64,000 bases of DNA from Ooceraea biroi (Eukaryota > Arthropoda > Insecta > Hymenoptera > Formicidae): positions 2,294,001 through 2,358,000 of the forward strand of contig NC_039515.1 in NCBI RefSeq assembly GCF_003672135.1, written 5' to 3'. The position numbers and the translations under genes were made by a program. The notes below the pieces were generated by a model that saw nothing but the letters and a program-made list of their open reading frames with translations, did not search any database and had not been told where the DNA came from. This document shows positions 40,601-52,600 of this stretch, one piece after another; within the stretch, counting starts at the first letter, position 1, and every line of letters begins with the position of its first letter.

Positions 40601-43600
40601 AATTTAAAAAATATTATAAAAAATTAATTTATTATTTATAAATTACATTAAATCCCACTTGTTCTTAATGCATAATTCAATAATATGTTGTATTTAATTA
40701 TGGTGCTCTATCTAGTGTTGTGAAGGATATTTTATACAAGTAGACCTTTGCAAGATCACATATTGTTTAGCATTCTTTTCCTTAAAACTTTGCTTTTTTA
40801 AAGAAACGACACAATAATGCTATCTCTATTTTGCTTTTCAGGAGCAGCTTGGTACTGCTGTGTACACTGGTGATCGTGGTGCCGGCGATAACGTTGACAG
40901 ACAGCCAGCTCGATATTTTACGTAAGCATGCTTTATTGTAGAAAAGATACTGCATTCTGCACGTTAATATGTTACTCATTCATTCTGAGTTAGCGGAGTG
41001 ACGCTAACACTTTGCGGCCCGATTTCGCCACGAGTTCGCGTAACGTTTTCGATCCATATTAGCATAACGCCATCATCCCATACATCATCTTGCATTACTA
41101 AACTCTTACAGCAAAGATCTGATATTAATATTTGCGAAAAAATTAGATTAGAAGGATAAATACCCGCGGAAGTACGTGCGATTTCTAATAGCAGAAAGAA
41201 AATAAGAAAATAAAGCCATTCTCGAGAAACGAATTTTGAGCTGCACTTTAGAGAATTGAGAGAAATATGTGTGTAAATACTTTAGTATGTACATTTCGCA
41301 TAAGACAATATTTTATTTCGGAATCGGTACAAAGAGAACCTCGGCCGTGCTTTTGTCTTAGCGTACTTTGCTATTTGCATAAGCATAATTAATCGACTAC
41401 CTCTGCATCATCTTTGAATACAGACAAAGTTGAGTCATTTACGAGAAAACGCTGGTTCATTCTATTCTCAGAACTTTAATACTTGCGAAGATACGTTTGT
41501 CCAAACTGGTCTCGTGCAAAGAAAAAACATTTTTTATTAATCTCCGCAATTACAGGATTGGCAGTTGCGAAATGGCAACGTATAATTTTTTTATCAATTC
41601 TCGATCGAATACGTAATTTGAAAAAAAATATCGTGAGCTATGAAAAGATGAATCGAGATAACATAAGTAATCGAAATAAATTAGTAAATTAAAATAGAAT
41701 GAAGCAGCTTGTGCGTTTCATCAGTAGACAGTAGAATTATTTGCGAGACGTTTTCCGCATCGCACTGGAATACGGTTCGGTCGTTTATTCGGGAGCGAAT
41801 TGCCGAAATGCTAATTGCATAACGACGGAAACGAGCCGGTGTTACAAATTTAGAGGAAACGCCGTACAATAGTGAGACTGCTCTCACGTCGGCGTGTAAA
41901 ATCGCCTTACGAGATGTTAGAATCGTAGCGTTGTAAAATTGCACAGGTGGAATCTCTTGTTTCAGAGTTAACGTGGTTATCATCTACTTGTACATTACAC
42001 TAAATGGAAGATGTTCTTTGCATATTTATCTCATTTCGTTCGACAATCGCTAATATTGTAATTCTAAATAATAACAGTTTATGCATTGTTTGTTACAGAT
42101 TACATCTACGGGATCGATTATGATTTGCAGGCGAGAGCACGTTCGGCCATTGAGGCGGAGAGATTCGCCTATCAATCGTAAGTAATTGGTTTGTTTGCGG
42201 CACATATATTCGTTTTAAAAAGAGAAACATATTTGTCACCCGGACGTGAATTCCTATGGCACGCATCCCGGTGAAAATACGCATACTTTCTAGTGATATC
42301 GGACGACTAACGACGCGACATATTATCGGTCCGGTTCCTTAATTTTACGTGACTCAGAGCCGATGTAAGATTTCGCAAAACTCGTCTTTATATACAATCA
42401 ACCGATTTTAATGTTAAGTTTCACGATGGAGCAGGAATTCCGAAGGCTGCACGCGAGCCGCCGAATGTATAATGAAGTCTGGTCACGAGATAGAAAAAGT
42501 CCATTGTGGGCGTCAAGGATAGACGGATATCTCTCTCTCCTTCTCTTTTTCTCTCCGTAATTAATAAGAAATTGATTTTCTGACGCTCAAAAAAGACTTC
42601 TAACCGGATGTCGTGCCTCTATTATTATTTATGCAAGACGCAGTCGCGCGGAGAGGAGTGAGGATCGCAAGAATCTCGCATAAATATTACAGTATCATTT
42701 ATCTTGTTTTTATAAATCTTCGAAATCTCCGCGTACGAATAAAATTTGTGATTTGATTAGTGATCGGACTAAAAAAAGAAGTGGACCTGTTGATTTAAGG
42801 ATGTTATAATAAGAATACCCGTAATACAAGATACGCGTATTGACACAATGACAATTTTCAGAATATTCAGGCGTCAAATTTATATCTTTAATTTATATCT
42901 TTAATTTATATCTTTAATCCCGTTATGTATTTGTACATGATAAATATCAAAGTATGACATTTTATTTATGTTGCAAGAAAATCATGAGACATGTTAAACC
43001 GCATGAACAACACACAGGATATGCTCGCAGAGTATCCAAATAATTTTCAAACGCGAGTGTATCGGAGCTGTGCATGATATTTCGATTTACACAATAAATA
43101 CACGGCGAAGCAAGCAAGTGGCAAATGAATACGAATAATAATGTTCATACAATGCGTCATGTTAAATATCGCGAAGAGTATATTGATTTTCGCAAAAATC
43201 GTACGAAGCACGATCGTGCATCGCGAGAGCAATGTCCAACAATTATTTCTCTCTCACGAGAAAAAAAGAGAAAATCGTAGAGAAGATGCAGGAAGTGTAA
43301 AAATATACTCGATAACGTGGCCGACGGATTTCGAGGTTCACGAATCGTTCGTCGGTGCTATTCGCGGAAATGGCTCGGAATGCCAATAGTTTGCATAATG
43401 TTTTACGATTAAACGTTTATCGACGTCCATTAGCATGAAACTATCGTAAAAAGCCGACGCACGCGAGAAAGGATGCAACCTGTTTGAATCGTTCGACGTG
43501 AAATATTGAGACATCGGACGTTTCGCGTTCGAGACTTCGAGATAAACAAGGTGGCACGCGTAAGGATTGCGACTCGCGATGCGGCGAGTTTTCTCTCGAC

Positions 43601-46600
43601 GAGATCAGCATGCATAACGGCCGGATGTATCGGCGCGGAGAGGAAAAGTGCAGGCATCACCGTTCTCCGCCGATTAAAACAGTCGATCGAGGCGGGGGAC
43701 AAACGGAGTCGGTCGTCTTTCCGCAAGAACGCCTCGGTTTGACGCGTTTCCAGGAAGGAAGCCGATTCCGCGCGATGATACTCGCGATTTACCTGCGTCT
43801 GCTCACCGGCACCGGTCACGCGCCGCTAGCGGCAAGAACAATGCCATCAAATCTCTCTGAAGTGAACAAACCTCTCTCTCTCTCACTCTTTCTTTTTTCT
43901 CTCTGTCTCTCTCGGCGGTTATCATTGTAAAAACCTTGGACAAACGCGGTATTCCTAGAGATTTCAAAGCGACTTAGACGCGTCGTGGAAATAATCCGTC
44001 ACGTTAAACGCCGCACACTTTCCAATCGAAAATTAATAACCGTAATATAAAGGAAGATCATAATCAGCGTTTTTCTGTGATAAAAACGATTTAGAAGGCG
44101 ATTCAAGAGAATTAGAAAAGCCATTCGTTCGCCACTCATCTCGCCATCTTGAACGGCGACAAAGCGGAGCGCAAGCCGCGCGAGGCAACGGGAGGATTAA
44201 TTTCTCGTGGCGACATATCGGAGGACTTTTTTTTCTCTCCTCGATCAGGCAGGACGAGTTTCTCGCTTATTGATTAGAGCGGGCAGAGCTGCTGCACGCG
44301 GCTGCAACGGGTTCGCGACATTAGCGGTCGCCGGCGACGGGGATCATGGCCACGGTGTAGGGCACGTCTCCTCTTACCGCTCCCCTCTCGTCTCCTGACT
44401 GGTAGCCTTCTCGAGGTCGAGGAAAGGGAGAACCACCGGCGGCGATGCGGGAAACCTTCCTCGTGACTGAAATGCCGACGCTGACCGATCGGTGCTGATC
44501 GGACGGGCCTTTCCTCGGCCATGAAAGTAAAAGCGTGCGCGTTGCACGCGCGAGAAAAAGGGGAAATGGAGCAGGAAGGACGTTTGGCTGGCTCGTTCGC
44601 CGCGATCGCGATCGTCACGCGGATTCCGCTCTGCCACGAGAGAAAAGAACGCGAGATCGCGATCCCGCTGAAGAGAGAAAAAAGAAAAGCGGGGGAAGGC
44701 GGGCAGGCAAGTTTCACGTGCTGAGGGATTAAATCGTCCCGCCGCGGCCGTGGAGTCGAGATTGATACGTTTATTCCCGTAATGCTCGGGTATTAAGTGG
44801 CAATTTGCAGTAGTAACGGATTATTATACGCGCTATTAACTTACTGGCGCTATCGCTGCGGAGATTTCAACGACGGTGCGCGCGTGAGGGAATCAATTTC
44901 TCGAAACAATGAACTTGAGCGAAGTTCTCTTCCTATAATTGAACAAATTTGATTTGTATAAACGGTCTGCTGGATAAACTGACGTATAGCACTCTTTCTT
45001 CTTAAACGGAAATTGCATTAATAATTGACATCCGCTAAATCTTACTATTCTTAAAATTGTTTTTGTGTTTCCTTCGATATTACTGTTTGTATTGGTTGTA
45101 CTGTTTATTTGGAAATTGTACAAAAATGATTTTCTTTTCTTTCCAGGCGACAAAACAGGATACAGTCAGCGAGTACGTTCTGTAGAGTCCGATCGGAGAA
45201 GCCATGTCCGCCCACCAAGTACAGAACACCCTCCGGTGCTTGCAACAACGTGAGGCACCCTGCTTGGGGTGCGAGGGGTTCTCCATTCTTAAAATTGCTG
45301 GCTCCGATATATTCGGATGGTAAGAATAACTATACAAATATTATAGATAATTAACTGAGTATTAATTCTTAATTCAAGCATGACTGTCAAGCGATTAATC
45401 CTTCCTTGCAATTCCTTGCAATGCGGAAAAGAACAGGAAAAAAGTAGAAGCAATTAAACATAATAAACCAATATTAATGAGAATCATAATTGTAACATTC
45501 ATAATTGTGAAACCTCTGACATTCTTATCGATAGCAACAAGTTGCAAAAATGAGATTTGCAATGCTGCCTTCCTGTACTATGAAACCAGAAGATCTAACG
45601 TCAGATCAGATTTCCGGAAGTCCGTTTCATTCCATTGACGATTAACCGATGACTTTTAGAATCCGGCCAATGAAATATCGCAGTTACCGACATTCCATCG
45701 ATTGCGCGGTCGTCCGGTATGGAGAATGGAAAGTGAAAATTGGAACGCATGTGCTAGCCGAAGCTACGTGCACGCCTAGATCCATTTCGACGAGCTCGTT
45801 TGGCACGGCCGTCGAGAAGGCCAACCTGCGGGCCTTAGAAAATGCAGATTAGCATGCGAGAAGGCACGCGCGTCGGAGGGGCCCGTTGAAATAGAGAGTC
45901 TCGGGTGCCCCTCCTGGCTGCGTGTTGTGCATCGATTGCGACATCGACGCGCGCAACGCGAACAATATAAAATAATAGGAGGATTCCGCGCGCGCGATCC
46001 GCTCCTCTGTCGGCGGCCGTTACGTGCTCGCACCGCGTAACACCGTTACACCGCTGGTATCTCTTTTTCTCTCTTTTTTTCTCTCTTTCTTCCTCCGGTA
46101 CATTTTCATGGAAAGTAAAAGCCCTTTCTTGGCTCCGCTCGTGCGCTTCTCCACCGCGGCCACGGACTACCGATCTGCCTCGTTGCCGTTCTCTCGGGAA
46201 CGCTCCAATTCCCTGTTTCTCATTACCGCGAGATACTTATCTCGCAACGGGATCACGTACAGCGTGTACACAATACATTCTAGACGCTTTCGGACGAAGG
46301 TCCTTGGAACAAGTTGCCATGCACTTTAGAAATTTATATTTAAATAATTTAGAAATACGCGATGTGTGTTACGGAAGATGGACTTTAATATACGAAACGA
46401 TATTATCTGGGTGGGAGAGAGTTTGAAAACGCGGTAGGCGATGCGTATACATTGTAATTTCTTATTAATTATCATTGAATGAAAATTCGTACGTTTTGAA
46501 TCCTCCCTGTGAATCCTTCTCGAAGGTAAAGGCATTTATCAACTTAACATACTTATATCTTGTAAGCGTTACAAGTTGGATACGACACGCGATGTTACAG

Positions 46601-49600
46601 AGAAGATGACCTTTAATATCAGATTATACGCATTATCTCGTTACACGTTATACATTCACGACGTACGACGCGCACGATCATGAAAATATGTTTGACGCTT
46701 TTGTCGCGCAAATAAGCAAAGAAGGAACGCGCCGAACGCGCGGATACGTACGCGAGGTCAGGCTCACAATTTTGCCGTGATTAATTATAGCACGCGGAAG
46801 CGCCGATATCGGAAGGGAATATCGCTATTCTAGCTCCAATTAACTCGCTCGTAACTCAGTCTCGGCGTTTTCCTGCATTAATTGAGCGAGAATTAAATTC
46901 ACGCTCGCGGATCATCCGGGTGGCACCGGACTTTCGGTGATATTCCAGCGCGCGTACAGGAAGAGAGGGAAAGGCTGGCGAGCCAGCTGGCGCCCCATCT
47001 CCGGGAAAAGAATCCAAACGAAAATATGAAAGTAAGAAGACTGAAGAAAGTGACTCCGGTCTCTTCTGGACAGTGGTTGCCAGACGGTACCTTTCGACGT
47101 CGCTGACCCCAAAATACCTCGATGGTCGTTGAACGTCTTTCCCGTGAATTTTCTCATCGTGCTTTTACGACCGGACATTCGCTTGCGAGGAGACGGATCT
47201 CCCGTCACGTTACGGAGAAGATAATTATTTCTTAGATTCGAAAATTACTCGTAATGCAGATTTATCGCAGGCATGAAGATCTAGAAGCCAGATTTATATA
47301 GAGTTGTAAAGTGCGTTTGTGATATTATATGAGCGTTTCCACGCGAGACAGCGCGTAAGAATGTTTAATTACCTGCACGAATATTACGTAGTGATTGAAA
47401 AGTAATAAACATGATGAACGATCAATTATTCGTGCTCGTGGAATATCCTACATTCGTGACGAGATTTATCCTAGCGTTCCCCTGCGCTCCTCCGCGTTGC
47501 AACGTTTACACGACGCGGTATTAACGAGAGAAGAGGCGTGAAAAAAAACACCGGCGGGTTTACGGCGATATTTAAAGGGAGATTTTCTCAAGCTCGTTCT
47601 AAACGCGCAAATCAATTAGGGACGAGGCCGCGACCCGTTAAAACAGTTCTTCAAGTATTTGCGGATCTTCTTCTGTCGTCGTTAGACGAATCTCTCATTG
47701 ATGAGAGTGCGAGAAATACAATCATCCGCGCCGCCGTATAAACGTGCTGTCATCATCATCATCATCATCATCATCGTCGTCGTCGTCATCATTCTCGTCG
47801 TTGCGTCGTCGGCGATCAGCGAGCAAGAACGGAACGTTTCCGCGCGCGCTGATCGTGTAGGAAGGAACCGCGCGTAACACTTACCGTGTTGGTCATTAAA
47901 GAGCGACGCCTGTGCGTAACCATGACACAGAATTTTGACACACATTGCACTTTTCGAGACCCGCGAGAGAAGAGCCGCCTCCTTGAGCTCGTCATCGCCG
48001 GTCAACGGTTCCAAGCAAGCGTCGTGAGTCATCGCTTGCGTCCGCGTCGCGAAACGCCGAACTTGTACGTGCAATTGCGTCAATCAATCCCTTTGAACTC
48101 GGGAATACTCGAGCAAGAAAAGAAGATCGCGGCTCTCAAGAGACGCTTTTACGTCATCACGGATTGCCCAGAAACTCTCTCCCAGGAACTGTTCTTGAAT
48201 TTAAACGCTGAAATCTTGAGACGTGGACCACTATCGAGCGTCGCGAGAAAGTAAATTATGTTCATATGTTTCGTCCTGAAAATAACTGATCTATCACACG
48301 TTACACGTACTCCTACCTTTTATAATTCTAATTTTTTCACATAATGTAGTAAATGCTAAATCGCTATTTCGGGATGAACGTTAATCAGCTCTTTCAGTCG
48401 ATTCTGTTTAGTTCTCATTCAATCTTTATTTGATTTATTCTGTTAGTCTAGACTCTTGTTCCATGTCCATGATTTATTCAATGGACATGCATCAGTTAGT
48501 ACTATAGAGATGCTTAAGCACCTGCATCCCGATAATTTTTTTTTGTTACGTCAATCTCGTATTGCCTCGTCGATTTCGCATTGCCTTCGACACGTAATGC
48601 CACGCTCGCCGTGTCTATTGTGTGTGCGTGTGCGCGCACTACTCGCATGCGAAGTTGCTTTCTCTATTCGGAGCGATCGACTTTATTACGCTCGTCATAT
48701 ATTCGTGATCTCGCCAATTATCGAAGATAGCCGGTATTTCGTACGTCGATAAATCCATCGTGACTTTCTTTCTAGACGGGGGGATACGCCACTTTGATTA
48801 CGCTCGGCATTGCGCTCGGCGTTTAATGAAAATTAGAAAGAAATGTCTCTCCGATTGATCGAGTTATGCTAAATCATTCTCAACATTGCTTTCCATTCGT
48901 CGTGCTTGATTAATAGTACGCAGAAAGTATGAAATAACATTAATTAATATCGAGTTACCGAACAGCTCGTTTGTGGCGCATCGACGTCACGCCTCTATTA
49001 TTTAAACATTATTATTCTAACAATAAATCCATTTTTGTTCACGCTCTCTGATGTGGAGCCGCTCACGAATTCATCGACCTACATTCGGTGACACTGAAAA
49101 TTGCGTAAACCTAAATTGGAAAAAAGATCTTCAAACAAATCTCGAGCTACTTTCCATTTGATCTACATTTATAAAAAACATAAAAGATAGAAAATCAATT
49201 TTGCAATACTGCGATAGCAGAATTACGAAACGTTATACGCAATCCAGTTCTCCTCTTAGACATATTATTATGTATATTTCCATAAACAGTTTCATAGAAA
49301 CGATGCGTGTGATTAATTGCAAACGATACATTTCAGGCATCTCGAGACCGCGTCAGTCGGTGAACACTCACAGTCTGCCCACGTCGACCGACGTCGTCTC
49401 CAGCGTTCTAATATCCCCCTCATCCTTCTCCGCGCCGGAGGTAGGTGCTCACGAGGGTCTGACCAGTCTCTCCGCGGTCTGGTCGGAGATGGTGCTGCAG
49501 GACATCGCCGCCACGGTGCACTCCACGGGGCCCGCGGATCAGTGTTGCTCGAGTGAACGACGGCATCCGGAGTGTTATGAGATGCGCGATGAGAGGTCCG

Positions 49601-52600
49601 ATTGCAAGCGTTACTGGCGCTCGATGCCGAGTCTGACGGTGCACGGCTGCCAGTTCGAGGGGAGAGAGCAGATGAACGGCGTGTCTGCGTACCTGGACGG
49701 CTCGGCGATCTACGGCGCCACCGACGAGGATCTCCACCTGCTGAGGTCCTACGAGGACGGCCTGGTCGAGGTGAACGTCTGCGTGCCGTACAAGCGCAAC
49801 GAGACGGAGTGTCTGCTGCAGCGGGTGCTGCTGCGCGAGCACAACCGCGTGGCAAGGAAGCTGGCGCAGGCGAACGTGCACTGGGACGACGCGAAGCTGT
49901 TCCTGGAGGCGCGCCGCATCGTCGTCGCGCAGCTGCAGCACGTCACCCTGAACGAGTACGTGCCGGCGATACTGAGGGAAACCGCGCTGGTCGACTCCGA
50001 GTTGAGATCGCTCGCGAACAGCTTCTACGCCGGCTACTCGTCGTCGAACCGCGCGGGGACGTACGATGCCGTGGCACTCACGGCTCTGCGTGCTCTCGCG
50101 TGGACGATAGGTCTTCAGAAGGGCAGTGTCGAGGAACACGTGACTAAGTCGGCCCTTCGTGTCAGTCTCACAAACGCGCCGGAAGCTGCCGCTTGGTCCG
50201 TACACGAGGCGCGGGATCACGGTGTGCCTGGATACGTTCGGTTCCTGAGTGACTGCATGGGAGGAAACGTTAAGGTATGTTCCATGATAGAAATGAAATT
50301 TAAGTGTAAACTCTTTTTATTGTTTTCTTCCATTTATTGAAATTTGCTGAAATTTACGTAAGGTTGTTCTAATTTATTAATATATGATCTCCTGACTTGA
50401 CGAAACTTGATACGTTAATCAAAATAATTATTCAAATTTATTTGATCGTATAGATTGGGAACTTTACGGATCTGACGCGAGTGATGCGACCCGAACGCGC
50501 GCAGCTATTAAGCACGATTTATGCGCACCCGGAGGACATAGACTTGCTCGTGGGAGGAATTCTGGAGAGCCCGATCACGGGTGCTGCGGTCGGCCCAACA
50601 TTCGAGTGCCTTCTCAAGAAGCAGTTCGTGACGATGAGGAATTCCGATCGCTTCTGGTACGAGAACGATATTCCACCGTCGGGATTGACGCCGACACAGC
50701 TGGCCGAGGTCAGAAAAGTGTCACTTGCCGCGATCCTCTGCGCCAACACAAACATCCGCAAGATCCAGCCGAGGGTATTCATCCGGCAGGATCCGTATCT
50801 GAACAGCAAGATCAATTGCGAGCAGTACGAACCGCTGGATGTCGCGGAGTGGACCGAGGAACCGTTACCGCTTCCTGCGGTAATGCGGCATGAGTTTGTC
50901 GTAAACGACACGAGCGCGGAAGAAACACGGCAATTCATGCCGGAAATCAGCTCAGACTTGCTCGCTGCCGCGGTGAAGCGGGCGGAGGAGGAACTGCTCG
51001 AGCGTAAGCAACTGGAGTACAATGCCTGGCTGGAGCAGAGGATTGCCGACCCGAGATCAGCCGCTGGCACCGCGGCTAGCTTCTCCAAAGCCAACCGAGA
51101 CGCCCTGCTGCTCGCCAACTCGTCTATCATGTACGAGCTCGCCACGAACGAGATCTTGAATGGCATGCACGGCCTGCGACGTAGGAAGCGACAGATTTTT
51201 GACAGCACGGAGAACGTGCTGGGCGGTTTCCCCAATTCGAACGACTTCTCCGACCTGCTGCAGAACGTCGATATATCCGGCTTTCTGCATAATCACAAGC
51301 CGACAAATCACGAGGAAGTACAGTGCCCGGTAGACGACAGCCCGTGCGATCCCACTACGCCTTACCGCACCTTATCAGGACACTGCAACAACCTGCGCAA
51401 TCCTCCTCTTGGCAAGTCGCTGACGACCTTCGCTCGGCTGCTACCGCCCGCGTACGAGGACGGTGTCTCGAAGCCAAGGGCCATGTCCGTGACGGGAGTG
51501 CCGTTGCCAAACCCGCGAGTCATCTCCACCGTCATTCATCCCGACATCTCGAATCTGCACAACCGCTACACGCTGATGGTGATGCAGTTCGCGCAGTTCT
51601 TGGACCACGACATGACGATGACGCCGATTCACAAGGGTTTCCAGGAGTCGATCCCTAGCTGTCGATCGTGCGACTCGCCGCGCACCGTTCATCCCGAATG
51701 CAATCCTTTCCCGGTACCACCAGGCGATCACTACTACCCTACGGTGAATGTCTCGTCGGGCGCCCGCATGTGCTTCCCGTCGATGCGATCGCTGCCGGGT
51801 CAGCAGCAGTTGGGTCCGCGCGAACAGGTGAACCAGAACACTGGCTTCCTAGACGCGTCAGTCGTCTACGGGGAGAACTCGTGCATCTGCAACATCTTGC
51901 GCGGCTTTAACGGCCGCATGAATGTCACGTCGAATTCGAGACGCGGTAGAGACCTACTGCCGCAATCGTCCACGCATCCGGAGTGCAAGGCTCGCTCGGG
52001 ATTCTGCTTCATCGGCGGCGACGGCCGTGCCTCCGAGCAACCGGCCCTCGCGATCATGCACACGATGTGGATACGCGAGCACAACCGCGCGATGGAGGCA
52101 TTGCGACAAGTGAGTCTCTTCTTCCTCCTATTTTATGTATGTAAAATTATAAGTATATAATAATAATAATAATAATATTATGTTTCTTTTATTAGATAAA
52201 TCTCCACTGGGACGGCGAGAAGTTGTTCCAGGAGGCGCGACGCATCATCAGCGGTATGCTGCAGCACATCACGTACAACGAGTTCCTGCCAAGGATTCTC
52301 GGTTGGAACGCCGTCAGTCTGTACGGTCTGAAATTGCTACCGCAGGGTTACTACAAGGAATACTCGCCCACCTGCAACCCCAGCGTGCTAAATGAGTTCG
52401 CTACTGCGGCCTTCCGGATCGGCCACTCGCTGTTACGGCCGCACTTGCCGCGCATGGATCGCAACTATCAGAATATCGATCCACCCATCCTGCTGCGCGA
52501 CGGATTCTTCAACCCGGATATGCTCTATCAAGAGAACATGATTGACGAGATGATCCGTGGTCTCGTGGCCACGCCGATGGAGACTCTAGATCAGTTCATC

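Larger units (their letters stand above)
28640..40841. other. 12.2-kb first intron of the peroxidase gene
   Basis: No coding exon or RNA gene was recognised inside. It contains GA tracts (32.05, 32.18 kb), a 258-bp piggyBac-like MITE (34327-34584), an ATG trinucleotide repeat (36282-36308), a small AT-rich hairpin (36742-36782), and GC-richer blocks at about 33.0-33.4, 35.6-36.0 and 38.3-39.2 kb. Large first introns often hold enhancers, but nothing specific can be assigned here. Confidence 0.45.

Noticed and set aside
47682..48083. Minus-strand frame with a run of eight Met
   Set aside because: The Met run is just the CAT repeat read backwards; there is no domain and the frame lies in an intron.
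49420..50220. Long minus-strand open frame (266 aa) over the large peroxidase exon
   Set aside because: It lies entirely antisense to a well-supported coding exon with strong GC bias at third positions, has no recognisable domain, and other antisense frames of the same kind occur at 49313-49855 and 50519-51235.
50481..52160. Treating the 559-aa frame as a separate single-exon peroxidase gene
   Set aside because: An acceptor at 50453 and a donor at 52110 in phase with neighbouring exons show it is an internal exon spanning the end of domain 1, the linker and the start of domain 2.
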